Source of the DNA: GCA-2731375 sp964590195
GTDB lineage: Bacteria; Pseudomonadota; Alphaproteobacteria; GCA-2731375
Direction: 5' to 3'
Assembly (NCBI GenBank): GCA_964590195.1
Contig: CAZPWJ010000009.1
Span: 18,953 to 82,952, forward strand
DNA length: 64,000 bases
Shown here: positions 36,712-45,585 of the stretch, piece by piece
Numbering within the stretch: the first letter of the stretch is position 1
Layout: each line of letters starts with the position of its first letter
Notes under the pieces: generated by a model
The model's database searches: none
Told to the model about the DNA's origin: nothing
Seen by the model: only the letters and a program-made list of their open reading frames with translations
Made by a program: the position numbers and the translations under genes

Positions 36712-37479
36712 CTAATCTTCCTTTTTCAATATTCCGTCCGCTGCCGCCCAGTGGTCATCATGCACCCAGGCGGCGGCAAAATTGCTGGTTTCCAGTTCCA
36801 GCAATTCCTGCCGCGAGGCGCCGGCCCGCTGGGCCACATTCAAGGCCTTGAAGGCCCGCATGACATGTGGCGACTGTTTTAACATAGGTTTTAGAAAGGC
36901 CGATACGGCGGCGTCCAAATTCTCCTCCGCGACGGCGTCGGCCAGACCGATTTCCATCGCATCGCCGGCGCTCAGCATCTCGCAGCGGGCCAGCATGCGC
37001 ATGGCCCGGTTCGGGCCCACAAGGCGCATCAAATCAATGCCGCCGCCCCAGGCCGAGGTGATATTCAATTTTCCCTGGATAAAGCCGATACGGGCATGCG
37101 CCGCGAAAATGCGAAAATCGCAGGCGGCGGCCAGTTCCGCCCCGCCGCCCAAGGCATCGCCATTCAGGGCCGCGATCACCGGCACCGGAAACTGCCGTAT
37201 CGCCTCTAGCGCCGCCTTGGCCTGCAAGGACATCTCAGTCGCCTCGGCCAAGGATTGCACACTTGCCAGGTCACGCAGATCACCACCGGCGGCGAAGCTT
37301 TTGTCGCCGGCACCGCGCAACACAGCCGCCAGCACATCATCATCATTCGCGGCGTCGCTAAAGACGGCACCCAATTGATCCAGCACCGAACGGCTCAAGG
37401 CATTGCGTTTGGCCGGACGGTCGATCAGCACATAAAGCACCCGCTGCCGTGTTTCGATCCGCAAATCAGCGGTAACCAT
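36712..37479 (-). CDS. enoyl-CoA hydratase/isomerase family protein, possible acyl-CoA decarboxylase
   Basis: 255 residues, crotonase fold. DKSFAAGGDLRDLA supplies the first oxyanion-hole segment and NGDALGGGAELAAACDFRI the second. The first catalytic Glu of true hydratases is kept (GGGAELA) but the second is absent (IGFIQGKLNI). The pattern GGGAELAAACDFRI...IGFIQGKLNI...AWGGG resembles ethylmalonyl-CoA decarboxylase (ECHDC1) more than hydratases. I chose ATG 37479 over a GTG 24 bases upstream. It is the first gene of the mutase operon (stop three bases before the mutase ATG), comparable in outline to the E. coli scpA-scpB pairing of mutase and methylmalonyl-CoA decarboxylase. Decarboxylation of a malonyl-type CoA is inference. 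Confidence 0.82.
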   Translation of the reverse strand: MVTADLRIETRQRVLYVLIDRPAKRNALSRSVLDQLGAVFSDAANDDDVLAAVLRGAGDKSFAAGGDLRDLASVQSLAEATEMSLQAKAALEAIRQFPVPVIAALNGDALGGGAELAAACDFRIFAAHARIGFIQGKLNITSAWGGGIDLMRLVGPNRAMRMLARCEMLSAGDAMEIGLADAVAEENLDAAVSAFLKPMLKQSPHVMRAFKALNVAQRAGASRQELLELETSNFAAAWVHDDHWAAADGILKKED

Positions 37480-37672
37480 GGTCCCAGATACTCCAGCTGA
37501 CACTCAGACAAATTGATATGGCGAAAATATTAGCCTGTTGGCGGTATTTCACAACCGATCCAGGGTAATATATGCTTTACAAACAAGCCTTCTCAAATGC
37601 TCGGAGTCCCGTGACCTTGGCCGGAAATCGAACATACGACTTGAAGTTGGCCGCCGTGGCATGGGGCGCACG

Positions 37673-40600
37673 ATGACCGACATCAGCGCCGAACAGATGC
37701 TGAATGCCTTCTCCGCCCTGGAGCATTTGCAGCCCGATAGCAGTGATTTCCTGGCCGAGGCCGCTCGGGTTTTGAGCAAGGCCCTGGAATATCCTTGGAC
37801 GATCATTCTGCCCTGCAACGATACGGCGTCGGAGTCCGGTGATGCCATTGCCATGCATATGGACGGCGATGATAAAATGGAAAATAGAGCGGCCATTACA
37901 TTGGCGGCCCAGCAACTGATCGATGGCAACAAGGACAGCAATGGCCAATGGACGGCATCAATTGCCGTGAACGGGCTTGGCACACTCGATGTTCGTGGCA
38001 ACCCGTGCCGCGACAGCGAAGGCTCCGTTCGGGGTCATCTGCTGGCATTGGCCCCTCAGTCACCACAAGTTTCCGATGAGGTGGATAACAGGAGCCGCTT
38101 TGCCGAGTCCTTCATGGCCCTGACGGCACAGCGGGTCGGCACAAGACTTGGCCGCCAGAACAACGAGCAAATCCTGCAGCAGAGCGAGGAAAATTTTCAT
38201 CATCTAATCGAGAACATGCCGCAAGGCTTTTTCGTCAACAAGGGCCTGCAGCCCGTCTTCTTCAACCGCGCCATGAGCGATATGTATGGCTACGACAGTC
38301 CGGAGGAATTACTTCGCGCCCAAAGTTTGACCGTGTTGTGGGCGCCGCATGAACTTGACCGTATTAAGCAATTCGGCACGGCACGGATTCAAGGCGACAT
38401 GAGTGCGAACACTTTTGAAGGCGAAGGGGTAAAAAAGGACGGCACGGCTATTTGGGTGCAAGTTGTTGCGCAACCGATCCGCTGGCAGGGCGAAGTATTG
38501 ATCGGCGGCACGGTCAACGACATTACAGCTCTAAAAATGTCGCAGTTGGAGCTGGCCGAAAAATCCGCAGTTTTGGAAACCATCCTACAAGCCGCGCCCT
38601 ATTCAGTCTCCTTGCGCGATATCCATGGACGGTACGTTTTCATCAATAGGCGGGGTGCGGCTCTCCACGACCTCGAACCGGTCGATTTTCTGGGCAAAAC
38701 ACAGGCGGAAGTGTTTGGGCAAAACACAAGCCAAGACATTGAAGAGCTGTACGAACAAACGGTTCGCACGGGCAAGGCCGTGCTGGATATTGAAGTTGCC
38801 TCGAGCAAATTTCCCGGTCGGATCTATTCCTATGGTTATGCGCCTGTTTTTGATGGAGAGGGCAAGGTAACAGGCATCGTCGCGATTGCCCGGGATGTCT
38901 CGGAACAAAAGCGAGCCGAGAATGCGTTGCAGGAGAATGAACAGGCCTTGACCGAGGCGCAGCGTATTGGCAGGATCGGTCACTGGCGGATTTATCCGGA
39001 CACCGGGATGGTCGAATTATCCAACCAGGCTTGTCGAGTTCTCGGCTTTCCGGAGGGCGAAGGCCTGCGCGAATTGGCCGAGCTGCGCAAAGACATACCC
39101 GCCAAGGATATTGAAACAATTTCGCGGGCACGGGCAGCAGGCCTGGAAAAACGCGAAGCCTACCGTTTCAAGTACAGCATCACCTTCGGCAATGGCGAGG
39201 TCCGGGTCATGGAAGGCGAGGGACAACCTGAATACGACCAGTCGGGCGCCTTGACGTCAATTTTCGGTGTAACGCAAGACGTTACCGACCGCGACAAGAT
39301 AGAAAGCGAATTGCGGCAGAGCGAAGCGCGGCTCAGGGATTTTGCGGAAGCCAGTGCCGAGCACTATTGGCAGACCGATGCCCAGAACCGCTATGACTAT
39401 TTTTCATCATCGTATCAAGAAAGTTCCAATCGATCGAACGATGAGCTGATCGGTCAGCCGGTGGAAAATGCCACCGATCCAGCTTTTCGAGGGCAAGAGT
39501 CCTGGCAATATATCCAAAGCCAAATGCGGCAGCGGCAACCGTTTCGTGATGTGGTCTTTGAACGCCAGGGCGCCAAACCGGGCGAAACCGTTTGGATTAG
39601 AGCCTCGGGTAGGCCCTATTTTAATGAGAGTGGCGATTTTCTGGGCTTTCGCGGCACCTCCAACAATGTGACTACACACCGGACCCTTGAAGAGCAATTG
39701 GCGCAAGCACAAAAGATGGAAACCGTGGGTCAGTTGACCGGCGGCGTGGCGCACGATTTCAACAACCTGCTGGCGGTGATCGTGGGCAACGCGGAATTGT
39801 TATTACATGGCGATGACCTTGCGTCCGACCGTGAAGTGGACAAGAGTAAAGCCAAGAAATCGACCGACGCCATTCTGCGGGCCGCCTATCGCGGCGCGGA
39901 GCTAACCCAGCAACTGCTGGCTTTTTCACGGAAACAATCGCTGTCACCCAAAGTTATTAATTTGGATCAGCAGATTAGCGGCATGATCACAATGCTGCAG
40001 GGGAGTCTGGACGCCACCATCGATATCCAAACCAGCAGCAGTGATGATCTTTGGCCATGCCTGGTTGATCCGGGGCAGGTGGAGAATGTCATGCTTAATT
40101 TGGCAATCAATGCCCGTGATGCCATGCCTGATGGCGGCACCCTGAGCATCGAAACGGCGAATGCTTATATGGATGACGAGAGTGCGGCCCAGGCTGATAT
40201 AGATCCCGGCGCCTATGTTACGCTGGCCGTCACCGATACCGGAACCGGCATGCCGGCCGAGGTGCGGGACAAGATATTCGAACCATTCTTTACGACCAAG
40301 GATCAGGGCAAGGGTACCGGCCTGGGCTTGAGCATGGTGTTTGGCTTCGTCAAGCAATCAGACGGCCATGTTACTGTCTATAGTGAGGAAGGCCGTGGCA
40401 CGACGATTAAGTTGTATCTGCCCCGCGCCTCGCGGCAGCCCGATGAAGCGCGGAATTTTGAAACCTCCTCGCCAGGCGCCCGCGATGAATGTGTCCTGAT
40501 CGTGGAGGACGACACCGATGTGCGCACCCTGGCCGTCAACCTGATTGATGATCTTGGCTACCGCGTACTGGAAGCGGGCGATGGCAAAGCCGCGCTGGGT

Positions 40601-40879
40601 ATTCTGGAACGCGAGCGGCGGATTGATCTGCTATTCACCGATGTCATCCTGCCTGGCGGCATGAACGGCAATGAAATAGCCCGCCGGGCTCCCGAATATC
40701 AACCGGATATCAAAATCATGTACATGTCGGGTTATTCCCACGATGCTCTGATCCATCAGGGCCGGATGGATGATGCGGTGGTGCTGTTACAAAAACCATT
40801 CCGCAGGGCGGAATTGGCGGTCAAGCTGCGCGAAGCTCTCGAAAACCCGCCCAAGTCCGACAAAGCGGTGGTGCCATAA
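37673..40879 (+). CDS. multi-PAS hybrid histidine kinase
   Basis: About 1068 residues, no obvious transmembrane helix. Order: an N-terminal domain (about 1-150), four PAS/PAC units (roughly 160-290, 290-410, 420-540 and 550-670, each followed by DITALK, DVSEQKRAE, DVTDRDKIE-like linkers), HisKA with H694 in GGVAHDFNNLLA, HATPase_c (NLAINARDAMPDGG and GTGLGLSMVFG) and a C-terminal receiver with D990 in FTDVILPGG and Lys in LQKPFRR. A cytosolic sensor that phosphorelays to its own receiver. The start is uncertain: ATG 37673 or ATG 37661 are likely, since no strong ribosome site is seen; a longer frame begins at a TTG at 37538. No response regulator gene is adjacent. Confidence 0.88.
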   Translation: MTDISAEQMLNAFSALEHLQPDSSDFLAEAARVLSKALEYPWTIILPCNDTASESGDAIAMHMDGDDKMENRAAITLAAQQLIDGNKDSNGQWTASIAVNGLGTLDVRGNPCRDSEGSVRGHLLALAPQSPQVSDEVDNRSRFAESFMALTAQRVGTRLGRQNNEQILQQSEENFHHLIENMPQGFFVNKGLQPVFFNRAMSDMYGYDSPEELLRAQSLTVLWAPHELDRIKQFGTARIQGDMSANTFEGEGVKKDGTAIWVQVVAQPIRWQGEVLIGGTVNDITALKMSQLELAEKSAVLETILQAAPYSVSLRDIHGRYVFINRRGAALHDLEPVDFLGKTQAEVFGQNTSQDIEELYEQTVRTGKAVLDIEVASSKFPGRIYSYGYAPVFDGEGKVTGIVAIARDVSEQKRAENALQENEQALTEAQRIGRIGHWRIYPDTGMVELSNQACRVLGFPEGEGLRELAELRKDIPAKDIETISRARAAGLEKREAYRFKYSITFGNGEVRVMEGEGQPEYDQSGALTSIFGVTQDVTDRDKIESELRQSEARLRDFAEASAEHYWQTDAQNRYDYFSSSYQESSNRSNDELIGQPVENATDPAFRGQESWQYIQSQMRQRQPFRDVVFERQGAKPGETVWIRASGRPYFNESGDFLGFRGTSNNVTTHRTLEEQLAQAQKMETVGQLTGGVAHDFNNLLAVIVGNAELLLHGDDLASDREVDKSKAKKSTDAILRAAYRGAELTQQLLAFSRKQSLSPKVINLDQQISGMITMLQGSLDATIDIQTSSSDDLWPCLVDPGQVENVMLNLAINARDAMPDGGTLSIETANAYMDDESAAQADIDPGAYVTLAVTDTGTGMPAEVRDKIFEPFFTTKDQGKGTGLGLSMVFGFVKQSDGHVTVYSEEGRGTTIKLYLPRASRQPDEARNFETSSPGARDECVLIVEDDTDVRTLAVNLIDDLGYRVLEAGDGKAALGILERERRIDLLFTDVILPGGMNGNEIARRAPEYQPDIKIMYMSGYSHDALIHQGRMDDAVVLLQKPFRRAELAVKLREALENPPKSDKAVVP

Positions 40880-40921
40880 ATTTGGCTACCTGAAGAAATT
40901 GACGATAACCGGCCAACCAAA

Positions 40922-42181
40922 CTACCAGGCGCCGCGAGTGTCGATAACGAATTTATCTTTGATCAAATCACGGTCGATATGCATGAAGGCGCTGTGATCC
41001 ACCAGCAGCAGGACCATGTTGGCCTGTTCCATGGCCACGTCGAAATCAGTCAATTCCAGGCCCCGGTCGAGCAGTTCATTTGGCAGGGCCGGAACATGCG
41101 GTTCAACCACCAGCAATTTGGCCACGTTCATATCGGCCAGCCGCGCAACAATTTCCAACGCCGGGCTTTCACGCAGGTCATCCACATCCGCTTTATAGGA
41201 CAGGCCGAGGCAAGCGATAACGGGCTTGACCAGGGCCCGGGCCCGTGCCGCCACTTGTTCACAAATGAAGCCGGGCTTGGCATCGTTGATTTCCCGCGCC
41301 GCTCGAATGATTTTAGCTTCTTCGGGCGCGCCATCGACGATGAACCAGGGGTCCACCGCGATGCAGTGGCCGCCGACGCCGGGACCGGGTGAGAGGATAT
41401 CGACACGGGGATGCAGGTTTGCCATCTCGATCAATTCCCAGACATTGATGTTATGCCTGTCGCAAATCACCGACAGCTCGTTGGCGAAGGCGATGTTGAC
41501 GTCGCGATAGGCGTTCTCCGTCAGTTTGGACATTTCCGCCGTGCGTGCGTTGGTCACCTTGCATTCGCCCCGCACCACGATGCGGTATAACGAAACAGCC
41601 CGCTGGGCGCATTTGCGGGTCATGCCGCCGATCACCCTGGCGTTGTTCACGACCTCCTCGATGATCCTGCCGGGCAACACCCGTTCGGGACAATAGGCGA
41701 CGTTGATATCCGCCATCTCGCCCTCGTCGCCGGGGAAGCTGAGATCCGGGCGCAGGTCAGCCATCCATTGTGCCATCTTTTCCGTGGTGCCCACGGGTGA
41801 GGTGGATTCCAGGATCACCAGATTGCCTTTTACCAGCACCGGCGCAATGGCTTCGGCCGCGGCCCGTACATGGCTGAGATCGGCGCCAAGCTTATTGCCG
41901 TCGCCCTCGCCCTCACGCAGAGGCGTCGGCACGGCGACCAGAAAGGCCTCGGCGGCCTGGACCTCGGTGCCGACGCGCAATTTTCCGTTTTCCACCACCC
42001 GGCGCACCAGAGCGTCCAGATTAGGTTCGCCGAAATGCGGCTTGCCGGCATTGATGCTGTCAACCACCTCCTGGTCGCTGTCCGTACCGACAATTTCGAC
42101 ACCCTGATTGGCGAACACGGCAGCCGTGGGCAGGCCGATATAACCCAAACCAACGACACTGATCCTATTGAAGGTGTTCAT
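40922..42181 (-). CDS. wecC: UDP-N-acetyl-D-mannosamine dehydrogenase
   Basis: 419 residues. It oxidises UDP-ManNAc to UDP-ManNAcA using NAD. N-terminal RISVVGLGYIGLPTAAVFAN (Rossmann), IVGTDSDQEVVDSINAG, LVAVPTPLR, LESTSPVGTTEKM, the catalytic Cys region in GPGVGGHCIAVDPWFIV, and a C-terminal UDP-binding part CLGLSYKADVDDLRESPA. ATG 42181 overlaps the end of wecB by 17 bases, implying translational coupling. Only wecB and wecC of a UDP-ManNAcA pathway are here; no glycosyltransferase or polymerase neighbours were found. Confidence 0.95.
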   Translation of the reverse strand: MNTFNRISVVGLGYIGLPTAAVFANQGVEIVGTDSDQEVVDSINAGKPHFGEPNLDALVRRVVENGKLRVGTEVQAAEAFLVAVPTPLREGEGDGNKLGADLSHVRAAAEAIAPVLVKGNLVILESTSPVGTTEKMAQWMADLRPDLSFPGDEGEMADINVAYCPERVLPGRIIEEVVNNARVIGGMTRKCAQRAVSLYRIVVRGECKVTNARTAEMSKLTENAYRDVNIAFANELSVICDRHNINVWELIEMANLHPRVDILSPGPGVGGHCIAVDPWFIVDGAPEEAKIIRAAREINDAKPGFICEQVAARARALVKPVIACLGLSYKADVDDLRESPALEIVARLADMNVAKLLVVEPHVPALPNELLDRGLELTDFDVAMEQANMVLLLVDHSAFMHIDRDLIKDKFVIDTRGAW

Positions 42182-43289
42182 TACGAAGCCTCTCAACGAT
42201 GCGGGCGCTGGCCTTGCCGTCACCATAGGGGTTATGGGCCCGCGCCATGGCCTGGTAAGCCTCGGCGTCATCCAGGAGAACGCCCAGGCATTGCAGAAGT
42301 TTTTCCATATCCGTACCTACCAGTAGGGCCGTGCCGGCGTCCACGGCCTCTGGCCGTTCGGTGGTATCGCGGGTGACCAGTACCGGCTTGCCCAGGGCGG
42401 GCGCCTCTTCCTGTATGCCGCCTGAATCCGTCACGATCAGTTCCGCCCGCCGCATCAAATAGAGAAACGGCAGGTAATCCAGCGGCGGGATCAGATGCAC
42501 ATTGTCCTTGCCGCGCAACACCTCGTTGGCGGCCTTTTGCACATTCGGGTTCAGATGAACCGGGTAGACGATGACAACATCGTCCCGTTCCGCCAGGATG
42601 GCCAGGCCGCGGCAGACACGTTCAAGACCGCCGTCGAAATTCTCCCGCCGGTGGCCGGTGGTCAAAACCAGGCGCTTGCCCGGATCAATAAAGTTGAACT
42701 GCGCTTCCAGCCGGGCCTGTAGATCAGGCGAGGCATCGATAATATCGATAGCCTGGGACAGCGCATCAATCACCGTATTGCCAGTGACCATGATGCGCTC
42801 ATCCGCAATGCCTTCGGCCAGCAGGTTTTGCCGCGCCGCCTCGGTCGGCGGAAAATGCAGATCGCAGATCACCGAAGCCATCCTGCGGTTCATCTCTTCC
42901 GGCCAGGGCGAATGAATATTTCCCGTGCGCAAACCCGCCTCGACATGAGCCACGGGCACCTTTTCATAAAACGCGGCCAGGGCGGCGGCAAATGTTGTAG
43001 TGGTATCACCCTGCACCAAAATCCGGTCCGGACGGCAATCCCGGATCACCTTTTGCACCCCGGTCAGGACAGCGGAGGTGATGTGGTTCAGGCCCTGGCC
43101 CGCCTGCATGATATCCAGGTCATGGTCCGGCGTGATCTCGAACACATCCAGGACCTGATCAAGCATTTGCCGGTGCTGGGCGGTGACACAGACAAGGGAG
43201 GCCACGCCATCCGCTGCCGCCAGTGCCGTGACGACGGGGGCCAACTTGATGGCTTCGGGCCGGGTGCCGAATACAGTCAGAACCTTAAT
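42165..43289 (-). CDS. wecB: UDP-N-acetylglucosamine 2-epimerase, apparent ATT start
   Basis: 374 residues if started at ATT 43289, close to the 376 of E. coli WecB. It converts UDP-GlcNAc to UDP-ManNAc. The conserved N-terminus (x)KVLTVFGTRPEAIKLAPVV is fully encoded upstream of the first conventional start (TTG 43244), and ATT sits where the family has its initiator Met. GAGAAGG lies seven bases before it, and a stop (TGA 43304-43302) excludes anything further upstream. Other motifs: VQGDTTTTFAAALAAFYEKV, HVEAGLRTGNIHSPWPEEMN, VTGNTVIDALS, DSGGIQEEAP. A shorter protein starting at TTG 43244 would lose the GTRPE loop. Overlaps wecC. Confidence 0.93.
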   Translation of the reverse strand: MKVLTVFGTRPEAIKLAPVVTALAAADGVASLVCVTAQHRQMLDQVLDVFEITPDHDLDIMQAGQGLNHITSAVLTGVQKVIRDCRPDRILVQGDTTTTFAAALAAFYEKVPVAHVEAGLRTGNIHSPWPEEMNRRMASVICDLHFPPTEAARQNLLAEGIADERIMVTGNTVIDALSQAIDIIDASPDLQARLEAQFNFIDPGKRLVLTTGHRRENFDGGLERVCRGLAILAERDDVVIVYPVHLNPNVQKAANEVLRGKDNVHLIPPLDYLPFLYLMRRAELIVTDSGGIQEEAPALGKPVLVTRDTTERPEAVDAGTALLVGTDMEKLLQCLGVLLDDAEAYQAMARAHNPYGDGKASARIVERLRNEHLQ

Positions 43290-43423
43290 GGAGCTGCCTT
43301 CTCATAATATTCGCCGCAATATGAAATACGTTGCCATGCCTGACAATAGACAAAGTGCTGCGTTGGTGACTTCCAAATAGTATGAGAAGCTAGTGTCGAA
43401 ATCATGAATAGGGGGTCAAGGGG

Positions 43424-44446
43424 ATGTTGGAGACAACAATCGCGGGCAGCCTGCCGAAACCAAGCTGGCTGGCGGAACCGGAAAAGCTGTGGGCGCCGTG
43501 GCGATATGATGGCGAGGAATTGTGGCGGGCGCAGTGCGATGCGGCCCTGGTGGTCCTGAAGGAACAGGAGAACGCGGGCATCGATATAGTCAGTGACGGC
43601 GAGATGTTTCGCCAGCATTTCGTGCATGGCGTTCTGCGCAAAATCGAAGGCATCGATTTCAACCGCATGACCACCATGGGCATTCGGGCCGACCGCTACA
43701 AGGCGGAGGTGCCGACGGTGACCACAGCCTTGAGCCGCCCGGCATCAATCCATGGCCGCGAGGTTGCCTTCACCAGGGCCCAGACCGCGCGCAAGCTGAA
43801 ATTCACCATGCCCGGCCCCATGACCATCGTCGACACCATCGCCGATGAGCACTACGGCGACCGCCCCACCCTGGCCATGGCCTTCGCCGAGATCCTGAAT
43901 CAGGAGGCGCTGGAACTGGAGGCCCTGGGCGTCGATGTGATCCAGTTCGACGAACCGGCCTTCAACGTTTATATGAAAGAGGTCGCGACCTGGGGCATCA
44001 AAGCCCTGGAGCGAGCCGCCCGTGGCCTGAAATGCAAGACCGCGGTGCACATCTGTTATGGCTACGGCATCCAGGCCAATCTGGATTGGAAAGACACCCT
44101 GGGCGATGAATGGGCCCAATACCGGGAAACCTTTCCGGTTTTGGCGGACAGCGCCATCGACCAGGTCAGCCTGGAATGCGCCAATTCAAAGGTGCCGCTG
44201 GATTTGCTGGGTCTGCTGGCGGGCAAGGACGTCCTGGTCGGCGCCATCGACGTGGCCACGGACCAGGTTGAAACACCGGAGCAAGTCGCCGCCACCATCC
44301 GCGCCGCCATGCAATATGTTCCGGCGGAGCGCCTCTATCCCTGCACCAACTGCGGCATGGTGCCCCTGAGCCGGGATTTGTCGCTAGCGAAACTGCAGGC
44401 GCTGGGTGCAGGTGCGGCGATTGTAAGGGGCGAAGTCGGCGCTTAG
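43424..44446 (+). CDS. methionine synthase II-like (MetE C-terminal family) protein
   Basis: 340 residues of the MetE C-terminal catalytic barrel, without the N-terminal MetE repeat. The zinc site is His/Cys in AVHICYGYG, Glu in VSLECANSK and Cys in YPCTNCGMVPLSR. IVSDGEMFRQHF, FTMPGPMTIVDTI and VIQFDEPAFNVY are also typical. Such core-MetE proteins transfer methyl groups to thiols and are frequent in alphaproteobacteria; the methyl donor here is not known. The start has GGGGTCAAGGGG upstream. Its stop overlaps the ferredoxin stop in the opposite strand by four bases. Confidence 0.88.
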   Translation: MLETTIAGSLPKPSWLAEPEKLWAPWRYDGEELWRAQCDAALVVLKEQENAGIDIVSDGEMFRQHFVHGVLRKIEGIDFNRMTTMGIRADRYKAEVPTVTTALSRPASIHGREVAFTRAQTARKLKFTMPGPMTIVDTIADEHYGDRPTLAMAFAEILNQEALELEALGVDVIQFDEPAFNVYMKEVATWGIKALERAARGLKCKTAVHICYGYGIQANLDWKDTLGDEWAQYRETFPVLADSAIDQVSLECANSKVPLDLLGLLAGKDVLVGAIDVATDQVETPEQVAATIRAAMQYVPAERLYPCTNCGMVPLSRDLSLAKLQALGAGAAIVRGEVGA

Positions 44447-44691
44447 TTATCCAGCATCTCGAACTTTGCCATCAACTCGTCCTCGCTTTCGACAAAGTCC
44501 GGGTTCTGTTCGATGCAGTCGACCACCGGGCAGACCAGGCGGCATTGGGGTTCATCTTCGTGGCCGACGCATTCGGTGCACTTGAAGGCATCGATCGTAT
44601 AGATCGGTTCGCCAACGGAAATGGCTTCATTGGGACAGACAGGCTCGCAGGCATCGCAGCCGGTGCAGGTCTCGTTGATCAATAGCGCCAT
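44443..44691 (-). CDS. 2[4Fe-4S] ferredoxin of the benzoyl-CoA reductase cluster
   Basis: 82 residues with two cluster motifs: C9, C12, C15 and C19 in CTGCDACEPVCPNEAI, and CTECVGHEDEPQCRLVCP followed by VVDC, the YfhL-like spacing with a longer loop in the second motif. It closely fits the ferredoxin that donates electrons to class I benzoyl-CoA reductase in Thauera and Rhodopseudomonas (fdx/badB type). AGGAG lies nine bases before ATG 44691. It lies 31 bases downstream of bcrD and would be reduced by the divergently encoded KorAB. Confidence 0.93.
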   Translation of the reverse strand: MALLINETCTGCDACEPVCPNEAISVGEPIYTIDAFKCTECVGHEDEPQCRLVCPVVDCIEQNPDFVESEDELMAKFEMLDN

Positions 44692-44722
44692 GATGGGCTC
44701 CTCTCTCTCGTCTTTAGCTAGC

Positions 44723-45571
44723 TTACGATGCCACCGGCAGAGCTTCCAGGTCGGCCAATTTCTGATGCCGGAAGGCACCCCACAGGGCGGCGCCGATGGC
44801 GCCGGCGTAGATGGAATCGGCATGCGCCCGCAGCTCCAGACCGGTCATTTTCTGCGTCACCATGCGTTCCGCCATGGTTGCCACCAGACCGCTGTCATTG
44901 GCCAGACCGCCGGTGACCAAGACCGTGCCTTCGCCCACCTTGGTGGATTTCAACAGCTTGACCAGACGGTCCGCCATGGAGGTGTGGATGCCCTTCAGGA
45001 TGTTCTGCGTCGAGATACCCCGGCTGACCATGTTGATGACGTCGGTTTCCGCCAGCACGGCGCAGATCGAGCTGACGGCTTCCGGGTCATCGGCTTGTTG
45101 TGACAGCTCGCCAACCTCGTCCAGGGCCACGCCCAGATAGCGGGCGATGTTCTCCAGGAACTGTCCGGAGCCCGAGGCGCATTGGGAGGTCATTTTGTAG
45201 GTCAAGACCTTGCCCCGGTCATCCACGCGGATGGCCCGGCCATGCAGGGCGCCCACGTCCATGGCCGCGCGGGTCTCGGGGTCCAGATAAATGGCGCCGC
45301 GGGCGTGCGTGGTCATGGAATAGAAATGCCCGGTGCGGAATTCGATATTTTCGCCCTCGCCCGTGGTGGCGACATAGTCGACGTCGTCTTCCGTCAAACC
45401 GGCCTCGGCCAGTAATTCGTCATAGCATTGGCGGGCCAGATCCATGGGGTCACGGCGGCGGATGCGCTCCATGCGCTTGCCCAGCCATTCCGGGTTCTCG
45501 CCGCCTTCGCTTTTGAACAACACCGCCTTGACGGCGCCGGTGCCAATATCGATACCTGCTGAAATATGCAT
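44723..45571 (-). CDS. bcrD: benzoyl-CoA reductase subunit D (BcrD/BadG, ASKHA ATPase)
   Basis: 282 residues, the same length as Thauera aromatica BcrD by my recollection. ASKHA-fold ATPase of the activator module: ISAGIDIGTGAVKAVLFKSE (phosphate 1), DVGALHGRAIRVDDRGKV, KMTSQCASGSGQFLENIARYL and VLVTGGLANDSGL (adenosine). Cys in SQCASGSG and in SSICAVLAE are expected ligands of the [4Fe-4S] cluster bridging the BcrA-BcrD dimer. With BcrA it hydrolyses two ATP per electron transferred to the BcrB-BcrC catalytic unit. Downstream of bcrA by 14 bases. Confidence 0.95.
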   Translation of the reverse strand: MHISAGIDIGTGAVKAVLFKSEGGENPEWLGKRMERIRRRDPMDLARQCYDELLAEAGLTEDDVDYVATTGEGENIEFRTGHFYSMTTHARGAIYLDPETRAAMDVGALHGRAIRVDDRGKVLTYKMTSQCASGSGQFLENIARYLGVALDEVGELSQQADDPEAVSSICAVLAETDVINMVSRGISTQNILKGIHTSMADRLVKLLKSTKVGEGTVLVTGGLANDSGLVATMAERMVTQKMTGLELRAHADSIYAGAIGAALWGAFRHQKLADLEALPVAS

Positions 45572-45585
45572 TTTGCCACTCCCCT

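Noticed and set aside
43290..43423. Riboswitch upstream of the MetE-like gene
   Set aside because: The 134-base region shows no B12-box or SAM-motif that I can recognise.
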